Below are positions 15,918 to 23,337 of a stretch of 32,033 nucleotides of DNA, piece after piece. The notes beneath the pieces are model-generated. The model was given only the letters and a program-made list of their open reading frames with translations, searched no databases and had not been told where the DNA came from. This stretch comes from Clostridium sp. CAG:411 (GTDB lineage Bacteria; Bacillota; Clostridia; Lachnospirales; Lachnospiraceae). The number at the start of each line of letters is the position of its first letter. Position 1 is the first letter of the stretch. The position numbers and the translations under genes were made by a program. The stretch spans positions 63,584 through 95,616 of the forward strand of contig FR899724.1 of NCBI GenBank assembly GCA_000437275.1, written 5' to 3'.

Positions 15918-16906
15918 TCTTTTCCACAACACTGCTTATATTTCTTTCCACTTCCACATGGACACAAATCGTTTCTCCCGATTTTTTCTACAGTTCTATG
16001 ATATGTCCCTTTTCCACCATGCACCATCTGTGGTCTTTCTTTCTGTTCTTTCACTCCGTTATAACTATTCTGTAATAAACTCTTTAGCTGTTCTTTTTCT
16101 GTTCCTTCTGCCACATACTGCATTAAAGCATCTACAGTTTCTTCTGTCTTCTTTTCTTTCTCTTTCTTTACCGCATCAATCAACTCTTTTATCAATGCAT
16201 AACTATGTGGATATTCTTTTTCAATATAGGCAAATTCATCCTCATGCCCTTCATAATACTGGCAGATATACCAATCATTTGTCAACGCATCAATTTCCAT
16301 TGTAATACGTGTACTATCCATTTTCTCCTCAGGTATCACATATGCCCTGTCATATCCTGCCTTTAAGGCTGTTTTTACAATAATGCTTATTTTACTATCG
16401 CCATAATAGGAATAGGATTCCATGGAAGCATATGCAGACGCTAATGTCTTTTGATACATCTCTTCTGTCAAGTATCCCTTTTTCTCAATATGTTCTACAA
16501 ATTCCTTAAACAATGGACGATACCATGGATTTTCCATCAATTCACATAAACGAACCAATGTCTCCACCAAATATTCCTGCATAAGACTATTCATCTGAAT
16601 ACTATCTAAGAATTTATAATATGCTTCTAAATCCTTTTGATACATCTGATTACTGTCGTTTACATCCTTGCGAAGCAACCGAGGATAAATTCTGGCAAGA
16701 ATAATCTTAACAGGTTCCATCTCTCTGTCATTTTGTTCCTTCAACATCTCCTGACAGATTTGTTCTACTTTATCGTAATCTTCTTCCTTTTCATAATCCA
16801 AAGCCTCTATAACACGTTTATGAAATTTTTCGGGAACGGATTGCAACAATTCCTCCCGTTTTTTTTCTTCAAAACGCTTATTCATTTCTTGTATATTCTG
16901 TCCCAT
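15914..16906 (-). CDS. SEC-C motif protein with helical repeats
   Basis: A 330-residue cytoplasmic protein. The last 22 residues form a SEC-C zinc-binding motif, IGRNDLCPCGSGKKYKQCCGKE, with the Cys-x-Cys and Cys-Cys ligands intact. Such motifs are found at the end of SecA and in many unrelated proteins. The remaining 300 residues are helix-rich, with acidic repeats suggesting TPR-like folding (for example YDKVEQICQEMLKEQNDREM). No enzymatic motif is visible. The longest ORF starts at 16984, but the promoter at 16976-17003 makes that impossible. The taggagg ribosome site 7 bases before the ATG at 16904-16906 fixes the start. Confidence 0.85.
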   Translation of the reverse strand: MGQNIQEMNKRFEEKKREELLQSVPEKFHKRVIEALDYEKEEDYDKVEQICQEMLKEQNDREMEPVKIILARIYPRLLRKDVNDSNQMYQKDLEAYYKFLDSIQMNSLMQEYLVETLVRLCELMENPWYRPLFKEFVEHIEKKGYLTEEMYQKTLASAYASMESYSYYGDSKISIIVKTALKAGYDRAYVIPEEKMDSTRITMEIDALTNDWYICQYYEGHEDEFAYIEKEYPHSYALIKELIDAVKKEKEKKTEETVDALMQYVAEGTEKEQLKSLLQNSYNGVKEQKERPQMVHGGKGTYHRTVEKIGRNDLCPCGSGKKYKQCCGKE

Positions 16907-16975
16907 CGTTTTTCCTCCTACTTTTATAAATTCCACGCATGAATGCTTTTCTAATTTAACGTAAACTCTATCCTT

Positions 16976-17003
16976 ATTATACACATTTTAAAACATTTTG
17001 AAA
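16976..17003 (-). promoter_or_regulatory. Vegetative promoter for the SEC-C gene
   Basis: On the minus strand a perfect -10 TATAAT (16976-16981) is preceded at 16-bp spacing by TTTCAA (16998-17003), a weak -35. The transcript would start near 16970. Confidence 0.6.
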
Positions 17004-17024
17004 GTACAATACGCAAATAGATAC

Positions 17025-17063
17025 AGAAAAAGCCGCAATGTCCTTTTAAAAAAACATTGCAGC
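17025..17063 (-). terminator. Rho-independent terminator of the half-MreB gene
   Basis: The arms gccgcaatgt (17032-17041) and acattgcagc (17054-17063) pair over 10 positions with one wobble. On the minus strand the stem is followed by tttttc. It lies 40 bases past the stop at 17103. Confidence 0.75.
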
Positions 17064-17102
17064 TCCTTATTTTACAATTTCAACCATTTATCAAAAGAAC
17101 TT

Positions 17103-17567
17103 CTACTGTTCGTCGTGTAAATTTTCTTTTTTAATCATGACAATGACTTTACAGCGTTCTTCCTGTCGTTCCAATTCGTCCATTGCTATATCATTTGGTA
17201 ATAAAAGTACCTCTCTGGCACCTGCACTTTTTAATATTTTTTTATAAGTATCGATTTGTATGTCTGGTAGTCGCTTTGCCAGCACCAAACCCATTCTCAC
17301 TCCCGAAACATCGCCTGCCGCTTTCTTTATCAAGCTGACTAACAATTTTTCTGCTACCTCAACATTTTCTATCTTTCCTTCCTTTAAGGGAGAACACATC
17401 TGTATTTTTGCTTCCTCAAAGGACCCATGTGCCGCCTTATTTCCAACTGCAACGACTTCACCATCGTCCTTTTGTAATGCGATTACTGACTTTTCTTTTA
17501 AAATAATCCCCTTCTTAGGAACGGAAATCTCAATATCCATTGGTTCATAATTAAATTGTTGTTCCAT
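17103..17567 (-). CDS. Stand-alone MreB-like N-terminal half
   Basis: A 154-residue protein aligning by eye to the first half of the bacterial actin MreB. Matching stretches are KGIILKEKSVIALQKDDGEVVAVG (MreB: KGxGIVLNEPSVVAL...AVG), SPLKEGKIENVEVAEKLLVSLIKK (MreB: RPMKDGVIADFxVTEKMLxxFIKK) and LKSAGAREVLLLPNDIAMDE (MreB: AxxAGAREVxLIEEPMAAAI). The phosphate-binding loop DLGTANT is replaced by MDIEISV, and everything after about MreB residue 150, including DIGGGT, is absent. It therefore should not bind nucleotide in the normal way. The ORF is intact with a gaggagg site about 10 bases upstream and a proper terminator, so it looks like a real gene rather than a broken mreB. No mreC or mreD is nearby. 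Function is unknown; a regulatory or capping partner of MreB filaments is one inference. Confidence 0.75.
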   Translation of the reverse strand: MEQQFNYEPMDIEISVPKKGIILKEKSVIALQKDDGEVVAVGNKAAHGSFEEAKIQMCSPLKEGKIENVEVAEKLLVSLIKKAAGDVSGVRMGLVLAKRLPDIQIDTYKKILKSAGAREVLLLPNDIAMDELERQEERCKVIVMIKKENLHDEQ

Positions 17568-17667
17568 TCTATAACATCCTCCTCATTTTCACCCAACCGT
17601 CCTATGGACATTAGCTGATACTTACATTGTAACAAGAAAAGGATAAGAAGTCCAGTATATGGAAATT

Positions 17668-18150
17668 TTACACACTCTCTCTTTTCAACAATTCCAATGC
17701 CTTTTCCAAAGAAAAGGATACACTTTTCTCTCGAACAACATTTCGCCCCAAATTACCAAACTGCTTTCGCTCTGTATAACTCTTTCCATTGATAGAAAAA
17801 CCAAAACATACAGTTCCCACTGGTTTCTCCGCTGTTCCACCTCCTGGTCCTGCTGTCCCTGTCACCGAAAGTCCAATCTGTGCATTGTTTGCTCTGGCAA
17901 TTCCTTCTGCCATCTCCCTTGCTGTTTCCTCACTAACAGCCCCGAATGCATTTAAGGTTTCTTCCTTCACTCCAAGATATTTCATTTTAGCTTCATTGGA
18001 ATATGTCACAATACTTGCATCTAAAATTTGGGATGCATCTGCCACATCTACAATAGCTCCAGTCAATTTTCCACCCGTACAGGATTCTGCACAGGAAACA
18101 TGATATCCTTTCTCAATTACATACATTACAAACTGCTCTGCTATTGTCAT
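17668..18150 (-). CDS. pncC: CinA C-terminal/PncC nicotinamide-nucleotide amidase
   Basis: A 160-residue protein consisting only of the CinA C-terminal domain. This domain deamidates nicotinamide mononucleotide to nicotinic acid mononucleotide, recycling NAD. The active-site motif VSCAESCTGGKLTGA (about residues 18-32) and the SVTGTAGPGGGT loop (about 97-108) are both intact. The N-terminal molybdopterin-binding-like domain found in full-length CinA is absent, as in many PncC proteins. The frame extends to a GTG at 18159, but an agagg site 8 bases before the ATG at 18148-18150 selects the shorter start. It is followed by the half-MreB gene with a gap of about 100 bases. Confidence 0.9.
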   Translation of the reverse strand: MTIAEQFVMYVIEKGYHVSCAESCTGGKLTGAIVDVADASQILDASIVTYSNEAKMKYLGVKEETLNAFGAVSEETAREMAEGIARANNAQIGLSVTGTAGPGGGTAEKPVGTVCFGFSINGKSYTERKQFGNLGRNVVREKSVSFSLEKALELLKRESV

Positions 18151-18202
18151 AACTATCACCTCTATTATTTTTCATTACCATGCACTACTTTTTTATTATA
18201 AC

Positions 18203-18238
18203 AAAAAAGCCCTAAAACCTAGCAATCTAAGTTCTAAG
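18203..18238 (-). terminator. Terminator of tRNA-Gly
   Basis: On the minus strand a 12-position stem with several G-U pairs (cttagaacttag with ctaggttttagg, loop attg) is followed by gcttttttg. It lies just downstream of the tRNA 3' end. Confidence 0.75.
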
Positions 18239-18246
18239 ACCTTAAA

Positions 18247-18318
18247 AGCGCGAGACGGGATTCGAACCCGCGACCCTCGCCTTGGCAAGGCGATACTCCA
18301 CCACTGAGCCACTCGCGC
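18247..18318 (-). tRNA. tRNA-Gly (anticodon GCC)
   Basis: A complete cloverleaf on the minus strand. The 7-bp acceptor stem gcgcgag/ctcgcgc encloses a D arm (ggctcagtggtggagt) and an anticodon stem-loop cttgccaag with anticodon GCC (18284-18286). The T arm carries cgggttcgaatcccg. Discriminator base is U and CCA is not encoded. It has its own consensus promoter and terminator, so it is a single-tRNA transcription unit. Confidence 0.97.
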
Positions 18319-18347
18319 TTATGCTAACTGTGTCAAGCACGTTTATC

Positions 18348-18376
18348 ATTATATCTAATGTAAAAATAAATGTCAA
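18348..18376 (-). promoter_or_regulatory. Full-consensus promoter for tRNA-Gly
   Basis: On the minus strand TTGACA (18371-18376) and TATAAT (18348-18353) are spaced by exactly 17 bases. Both hexamers are perfect, as is common for stable RNA genes. The promoter starts 36 bases past the MATE gene stop. Confidence 0.92.
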
Positions 18377-18411
18377 GCATTTTTTTAGCAAAAATTATTA
18401 CTTATCACTAT

Positions 18412-19794
18412 CTATTCTTTCCTCACCGCTCCATACTCTTTTCTTGTTATTATAAAATATGCGGTTAATACCATTGTTCCCGTCAGTACCCATGATACTG
18501 GATATACACTCATTAGCATTGAAAAACTATGCTGCCATCTAAACACTGTATATAACCAGAAAATACGGAAGCAAACAGAACCTAATACAGTCAAAGACGC
18601 TGGTGCCATAGAATGTCCCAATCCTCTTAATACTCCTCCTGATATTTCATAGGTACCTGTAAGAAATTCAAGCATCATTACATGGTGCATTCTTATTAAC
18701 GCAAACGACATAACAACCGTATTTACCGTATATAAACCGGTAAAAAATCTTCCCCATATCGTAAATACCGCACTCAATATAGCAGTAAGCAGCATTCCTT
18801 CTATCATACTGATACGAAAAAGCTTTTTACAACGGTCAATTTTCCTGGCACCAAAATTTTGACTGGTAAATGTGACGGCTGCCTGTGCAAATGCATTGAT
18901 AATATAATAACAGAAATATTCAAAATTCAATCCAACAGAAGAACCCGATACAGCTTTATCTCCAAAACTATTAATTCCTGTCTGAATACATACATTTGAA
19001 ATCGAAAATACACCACTTTGAATCGCCGCTGGCATCCCTACCTTTAAAACATGTATGAGATGTTTACCATGAATTTTAAGTTTTCTTGGATGTAATCGTA
19101 TAAATTCTTCCTCTCTGCACAAAATGGATAATACAATAATTGCACTGATCGCATCCGCCACCGCAGTTGCGATTGCTACTCCTGCAACATCCAGATGAAA
19201 ACCAACCACAAGTATAATATTCAATACTCCATTTGTTACTCCTGAAATAATCAGGCAATACATAGGTCTTCTGGTATCTCCCATACTACGAAGTATTGCT
19301 GCACCAAAATTATAGACAATTACAAAAGGTATTCCCATAAAATAAATACGCAGATAACATACTGCTAAATCCAACACCCCTTCCGGCGTTGAAATAAGCT
19401 CCAACAACGGTCTCGCTATCACCTGTCCTAGTAATAACATACAAATTCCAGATATTATGGCAAATGCTATCACCGTATGTAATACATCCTGAATCTCTTT
19501 CTTTTTCCCTTGTCCTATATATTTGGCAATAACCACGTTTGCACCAACTGTAAGTCCTACAAATATATTAATAAACAATGCTGTCACGGAGGAATTTGCT
19601 GATACTGCGGCCAATGCATCATCACCAGCAAATCTTCCCACCACTGCTACGTCCACTGAATTAAACAGCTGTTGCAAAATACTGCTCGCTGCCAATGGAA
19701 GTGCAAAAAATAAAATATTTTTTGCTAAAGAACCATTTAACATATCCATCTGATTTGATTTTCGTTTCCGTTCCACATCCATTTTATTTCTCAT
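18412..19794 (-). CDS. MATE family multidrug efflux transporter
   Basis: A roughly 460-residue polytopic membrane protein with about 12 membrane helices in two six-helix halves. The MATE opening MLNGSLAKNILFFALPLAAS and the following SSILQQLFNSVDVAVVGRFAG are diagnostic. The counterpart LIHVLKVGMPAAIQSGVFSISNV opens the second half. MATE proteins export cationic drugs or metabolites using sodium or proton gradients. The substrate is not predictable here. The start is ambiguous: the longest frame begins with TTG at 19824. The ribosome site aaaggagg lies 2 bases before the ATG at 19792-19794 and 14 bases before a second ATG at 19782, so neither is ideally placed. The C-terminus is a short basic tail. 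Confidence 0.92.
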   Translation of the reverse strand: MRNKMDVERKRKSNQMDMLNGSLAKNILFFALPLAASSILQQLFNSVDVAVVGRFAGDDALAAVSANSSVTALFINIFVGLTVGANVVIAKYIGQGKKKEIQDVLHTVIAFAIISGICMLLLGQVIARPLLELISTPEGVLDLAVCYLRIYFMGIPFVIVYNFGAAILRSMGDTRRPMYCLIISGVTNGVLNIILVVGFHLDVAGVAIATAVADAISAIIVLSILCREEEFIRLHPRKLKIHGKHLIHVLKVGMPAAIQSGVFSISNVCIQTGINSFGDKAVSGSSVGLNFEYFCYYIINAFAQAAVTFTSQNFGARKIDRCKKLFRISMIEGMLLTAILSAVFTIWGRFFTGLYTVNTVVMSFALIRMHHVMMLEFLTGTYEISGGVLRGLGHSMAPASLTVLGSVCFRIFWLYTVFRWQHSFSMLMSVYPVSWVLTGTMVLTAYFIITRKEYGAVRKE

Positions 19795-19858
19795 TTCCTC
19801 CTTTGTATCGATTCTCTTTTTCAAACTTTTCTATATTCTTTTTTCATTCACGACCACT

Positions 19859-19887
19859 ATTGTACCACAATTTACGGAACTGTTGCA
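19859..19887 (-). promoter_or_regulatory. Probable extended -10 promoter for the MATE gene
   Basis: On the minus strand TGG-TACAAT (-10 at 19859-19864) is an extended -10 element, with a poor -35 TGCAAC at 19882-19887 and 17-bp spacing. It is 65 bases before the chosen start. Confidence 0.5.
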
Positions 19888-20088
19888 TAATAAAAATAAA
19901 TATCCCTTTTAATTTTGTAAACAATAAAGTAAAATAGGCACAAACTATTTATTTAAGACTTGCATTCTTTTCTAAAGAGTGCAAAAATAAAGCAAAGCGT
20001 ACTTCACTTGCTCACTTATACAAATCAAAACTATGACAACTCTTCTATCAGTTGATGGTTGAATTGTTAGAAAACAATGGAGGTTTTT

Positions 20089-20739
20089 ATGAAATACGAA
20101 TTAGCTATATTTGATATGGATGGCACAATTTTAAACACACTGGAAGATTTAGCAGACAGCCTGAATGCTGCCCTTACTCATTTTTCCTATCCTACCCGTA
20201 CGTTAGAAGAAGTGCGATGTTTTGTAGGAAATGGACTTATGAAATTATTGGAACGTGGTGTTCCCGCAAATACCTCTCCAGAAGACATACAAAAGGTATT
20301 CGACTATTTTATGCCTTACTATCAGGAGCACTGTGCAATCAAAACCAGACCCTATGACGGTATTTTGGACACCATTCAAAAAATCCGCAACGCAGGAATT
20401 AAAACGGCTGTAGTATCTAATAAAGCGGATGCCGCTGTGCAAGATTTATGCATTCAATATTTTCCAGGATTATTTGATTATGCCATCGGAGAAAAGAAAG
20501 GAAACGCAAGAAAACCTGCTCCTGATGCAGTAAACGAAACACTACAAGTTTTGAATTTCAAAAAAGAACAAGCCGTTTATATCGGAGATTCGGATGTAGA
20601 CCTTGCAACCGCAAAAAATGCAGATTTAGATTGTATTGCTGTAGCATGGGGATTTCGAGATAAAACATTTTTAAAAGAACATGGTGCAACCTGTATTATT
20701 GATACACCAGAGCAACTGCCTGCATTGCTCGATCAGTAA
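20089..20739 (+). CDS. HAD-superfamily phosphatase, phosphoglycolate phosphatase-like
   Basis: A 216-residue HAD hydrolase of subfamily IA. Motif I is FDMDGTILNT, with the nucleophile Asp9 and acid/base Asp11. Motif II is in VVSNKADA and motif III/IV is YIGDSDVDLATAKNA. The helical cap lies at about residues 15-85. The sequence resembles Gph-type phosphoglycolate phosphatases and relatives that dephosphorylate small sugar phosphates or pyrophosphate. Substrate is not settled by sequence. The frame opens at 20077, but ggagg five bases before the ATG at 20089 fixes the start. It is monocistronic: the MATE gene diverges upstream and the trp terminator faces it downstream. Confidence 0.9.
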   Translation: MKYELAIFDMDGTILNTLEDLADSLNAALTHFSYPTRTLEEVRCFVGNGLMKLLERGVPANTSPEDIQKVFDYFMPYYQEHCAIKTRPYDGILDTIQKIRNAGIKTAVVSNKADAAVQDLCIQYFPGLFDYAIGEKKGNARKPAPDAVNETLQVLNFKKEQAVYIGDSDVDLATAKNADLDCIAVAWGFRDKTFLKEHGATCIIDTPEQLPALLDQ

Positions 20740-20754
20740 TCTATCCTTTTTATT

Positions 20755-20800
20755 AAAAAATGCCAATTCATAGGGAAGCTAAAAAATCCCCTATGAATTG
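20755..20800 (-). terminator. trpBA operon terminator
   Basis: A 12-bp perfect stem (caattcataggg at 20764-20775, ccctatgaattg at 20789-20800) is followed on the minus strand by gca then a T run given by 20755-20760. It ends the trpBA transcript about 60 bases past trpA. It may also stop the convergent HAD transcript, though no T run follows on the plus strand. Confidence 0.85.
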
Positions 20801-20861
20801 ACATAATCTACTGACTTTATAATAGAAATAAACTTTCTTTTATATATCGCATCTTAACACA

Positions 20862-21638
20862 TTATGCACGCAAACATGCTTCTTTCATCTCTTTTACATA
20901 TTTTGCGATTTCTGCTGGTGCGGCTTCTCCATGAGCTGCACACAATTTCACAATGGCAGAACCTACGATGACACCATCTGCCTGCTTTGCCATCTTTTCT
21001 GCCTGCTCTGGAGTAGAAATACCAAATCCAACTGCGCAAGGAATATCATTTACTTCCTTTACTTTCTTAACCATAGCACCAATGTCCGTAGTAATATTGG
21101 AACGCACACCAGTTACGCCAAGTGAAGATACACAGTATACAAATCCATTTGCCTCTTTGGCAATCATCGTAATACGTTCTTCTGAGGTAGGTGCAATCAT
21201 AGAAATCAAATCTACATCATACTGTTTGCACACTGCATCAAACTCTTCTTTTTCCTCAAATGGAATATCTGGCAAAATAATGCCGTCAATGCCTACTTCC
21301 TGACAATTTTTCATAAACCGTTCTGCACCATAAGAAAATACTACATTGGCATAGGTCATAAATACCAATGGAATGGTTACCGTCTGACGCAATTCCTTTA
21401 CCATTGCAAATACATCATCTGTTGTAATTTTATTTTTTAATGCACGGATGTTTGCCTCCTGAATGACAGGACCTTCTGCAGTAGGGTCAGAAAATGGAAT
21501 ACCCAATTCAATCAAGTCTGCTCCTGCCTGAACCATCTGGATAACAGCCTGCTTTGTAGTATCTAATGTAGGGTCTCCACAGGTAATAAAAGGAATAAAT
21601 GCCTTTCCATTTTCAAATGCTTTCTTAATGTTACTCAT
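20862..21638 (-). CDS. trpA: Tryptophan synthase alpha chain
   Basis: A 258-residue TIM-barrel protein that cleaves indole-3-glycerol phosphate to indole and glyceraldehyde 3-phosphate, delivering indole through a tunnel to TrpB. The catalytic glutamate sits in LIELGIPFSDPTAEGPVIQ, and IDGIILPDIPFEE and VGFGISTPEQAE are conserved phosphate-binding loops. The frame is open to 21689, but gggagg six bases before the ATG at 21636-21638 defines the start. That start overlaps the trpB stop by 8 bases (ATGAGTAA), giving tight translational coupling of the two subunits. Confidence 0.97.
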   Translation of the reverse strand: MSNIKKAFENGKAFIPFITCGDPTLDTTKQAVIQMVQAGADLIELGIPFSDPTAEGPVIQEANIRALKNKITTDDVFAMVKELRQTVTIPLVFMTYANVVFSYGAERFMKNCQEVGIDGIILPDIPFEEKEEFDAVCKQYDVDLISMIAPTSEERITMIAKEANGFVYCVSSLGVTGVRSNITTDIGAMVKKVKEVNDIPCAVGFGISTPEQAEKMAKQADGVIVGSAIVKLCAAHGEAAPAEIAKYVKEMKEACLRA

Positions 21639-22815
21639 ATAAATCCTCCCCTCTGTAGCGGGCAATTGCTGCACAATCCTTGTCGCCACGTCCTGAAATA
21701 TTGATTACCATAATCTCGTCTTTGCTCATTGTTTTTGCCATTTTCATTGCATGTGCCACAGCATGTGCACTTTCAATAGCAGGAATGATACCCTCAATTC
21801 TAGAAAGATATTCAAATGCTTCTACTGCTTCATCATCTGTAACTGCTACATATTCTGCTCTTCCTATGTCATGAAGATATGCATGTTCTGGTCCAATTCC
21901 CGGATAATCCAATCCTGCTGAAATAGAATACACTGGTGCAATCTGTCCATACTCATCCTGACAGAAGTAAGATTTCATACCATGGAAAATACCAAGCTTT
22001 CCTGTATTGATCGTAGCTGCTGTTTCAAAGGTATCAATACCTCGTCCTGCTGCTTCGCATCCAATCAAACGAACACCTTTATCTTCGATAAAATTGTAAA
22101 ATGCCCCAATGGCATTGGAACCACCACCAACACAAGCTAATACCACATCTGGAAGGCGTCCTTCCTTTTCCAAAACCTGCTGTTTGATTTCCTTGCTGAT
22201 AACAGCCTGAAAATCACGAACAATCGTTGGAAATGGATAAGGTCCCATAACAGAACCCAATACATAATGGGTATCTTCTATTCTGGCAGTCCATTCACGG
22301 AAGGTTTCTGAAACCGCATCTTTTAAAGTAGCAGTACCACTTTCTACGGGATGTACCTTTGCTCCAAGCAGACGCATACGATATACATTTAATGCCTGTC
22401 TTTCACAGTCTTCTTTTCCCATGAAAATTTCACATTCCATGCCCATCATAGCAGCTACCGTTGCCGTTGCCACACCATGCTGTCCTGCACCAGTCTCTGC
22501 AATGACTCTTGTTTTTCCCATTCGCTTTGCTAACAACATCTGACCAATTACGTTGTTGATTTTATGTGCTCCTGTATGATTTAGGTCTTCACGCTTTAAG
22601 TAAATCTTTGGTCCGCCTAAATCTTTTGTCATATGCTCTGCATAATACAAACGACTTGGGCGTCCTGCATACTCATTCAGCATCGTTTCTAATTCTTTAT
22701 TAAACTCTGGATCATCTTTGTATTTTTTATATGCTTCCTCCAGTTCCAACATAGCATTCATCAATGTTTCCGGAATATACTGTCCACCGTGTATTCCAAA
22801 TCTTCCTTTTGACAT
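21631..22815 (-). CDS. trpB: Tryptophan synthase beta chain
   Basis: A 394-residue PLP enzyme that condenses indole with serine to give tryptophan. The N-terminal GRFGIHGGQYIPETLMNA and the PLP-lysine motif NHTGAHKINN are present, with the phosphate loop VACVGGGSNAIGAFYNF and the ETGAGQHGVATA segment. This matches the classical TrpB1 type that pairs with TrpA. An aggagg site lies six bases before the ATG. Expression is under a tryptophan T-box leader that starts near 23168, so it should rise when tRNA-Trp is uncharged. No trpE, G, D, C or F gene is in the window on either side. Confidence 0.97.
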   Translation of the reverse strand: MSKGRFGIHGGQYIPETLMNAMLELEEAYKKYKDDPEFNKELETMLNEYAGRPSRLYYAEHMTKDLGGPKIYLKREDLNHTGAHKINNVIGQMLLAKRMGKTRVIAETGAGQHGVATATVAAMMGMECEIFMGKEDCERQALNVYRMRLLGAKVHPVESGTATLKDAVSETFREWTARIEDTHYVLGSVMGPYPFPTIVRDFQAVISKEIKQQVLEKEGRLPDVVLACVGGGSNAIGAFYNFIEDKGVRLIGCEAAGRGIDTFETAATINTGKLGIFHGMKSYFCQDEYGQIAPVYSISAGLDYPGIGPEHAYLHDIGRAEYVAVTDDEAVEAFEYLSRIEGIIPAIESAHAVAHAMKMAKTMSKDEIMVINISGRGDKDCAAIARYRGEDLYE

Positions 22816-22883
22816 ACTGTTACCTCCTGTTTTTTAATGGCATTTTTGGGTAAATCATGTTACAGGGCATTTCCCTATAAAGT

Positions 22884-22922
22884 AAAAAAAGCCTCCTATC
22901 CTACTTTCATAGGACAGGAGAC
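22884..22922 (-). terminator. T-box leader intrinsic terminator
   Basis: The arms gcctcctatcc and aggacaggagac pair around a tactttcat loop, and on the minus strand are followed by seven T residues. It competes with the antiterminator that includes the T-box sequence. Confidence 0.88.
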
Positions 22923-23168
22923 ATGATATACAAATCTCTTGCGGTACCACCTATCTTTATGCAAAACTGCATACACTTTGCTCGTGCAACATGACACGCT
23001 CTCCCTGTAACGTAGGAGTTACGTCGGACATTACTAAGTCGGCTTGTGACTGTTCTTTCCGCCCTTATGAGTCCATTCACAAAAAGTGGTCCTGCTATCT
23101 TCACACCAATCGATAACTCTCTGTATTTCCCATGCTCTCTGCTACTCTTCTCAATCATTGGTTTGTTC
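22884..23168 (-). ncRNA. T-box riboswitch leader, tryptophan specifier, with terminator
   Basis: A leader of about 285 nt read on the minus strand. The T-box core tggtaccgcaag lies at 22939-22950 and would base-pair with the free 3' end of uncharged tRNA. The intrinsic terminator is a stem at 22891-22922 followed by a seven-T run (22884-22890). The upstream stem I region contains agagag and ggtgtga-like elements of the family. The codon TGG, followed by the conserved purine A, sits at 23073-23075 in the expected specifier position (context gtgaa-TGG-actc), indicating tRNA-Trp. Charged tRNA-Trp permits termination; uncharged tRNA stabilises the antiterminator and turns on trpBA. The leader starts at a consensus promoter. 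Confidence 0.88.
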
Positions 23169-23174
23169 TTTATT

Positions 23175-23203
23175 AGAATACTCCTTCTATTCCAAAATGT
23201 CAA
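23175..23203 (-). promoter_or_regulatory. Promoter of the trp T-box leader
   Basis: On the minus strand a perfect -35 TTGACA (23198-23203) and a -10 TATTCT (23175-23180) are spaced by 17 bases. It diverges from the PadR promoter, the two -35 boxes being about 41 bases apart. Confidence 0.72.
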
Positions 23204-23244
23204 TAGGAATAAATTTTTGTAACAGCCCAGCCGCAATGCCACTG

Positions 23245-23273
23245 TTGACATTCCATTTCTTTTATGCTATATT
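23245..23273 (+). promoter_or_regulatory. Promoter of the padR-HAAS-DUF4097 operon
   Basis: A perfect -35 TTGACA (23245-23250) and -10 TATATT (23268-23273) with 17-bp spacing. Transcription should begin near 23280, at the edge of a three-copy repeat that looks like an operator. Confidence 0.82.
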
Positions 23274-23282
23274 TACTTCAGT

Positions 23283-23324
23283 AGTCGTACTATGACAGTC
23301 GTAGTATGTCAGACGTAGCATATA
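23283..23324 (+). promoter_or_regulatory. Three 14-bp direct repeats, candidate PadR operator
   Basis: Three consecutive units read AGTCGTACTATGAC, AGTCGTAGTATGTC and AGACGTAGCATATA. Units 1 and 2 share 12 of 14 positions. The junction also forms an inverted repeat TGACA-n9-TGTCA (23292-23310). It sits directly after the transcription start and before the padR ribosome site, a position where a dimeric PadR repressor could block its own operon. Confidence 0.6.
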
Positions 23325-23337
23325 GGGAGGTGAGTCT

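Noticed and set aside
19960..19987. Hairpin ttgcattctt/aagagtgcaa upstream of the HAD gene
   Set aside because: One imperfect 10-bp stem with no U run in either direction; not enough to call a terminator or riboswitch.
22907..23251. 114-codon minus-strand frame across the leader
   Set aside because: It covers the T-box leader and its promoter; the RNA signals explain the sequence and no ribosome site precedes the ATG.
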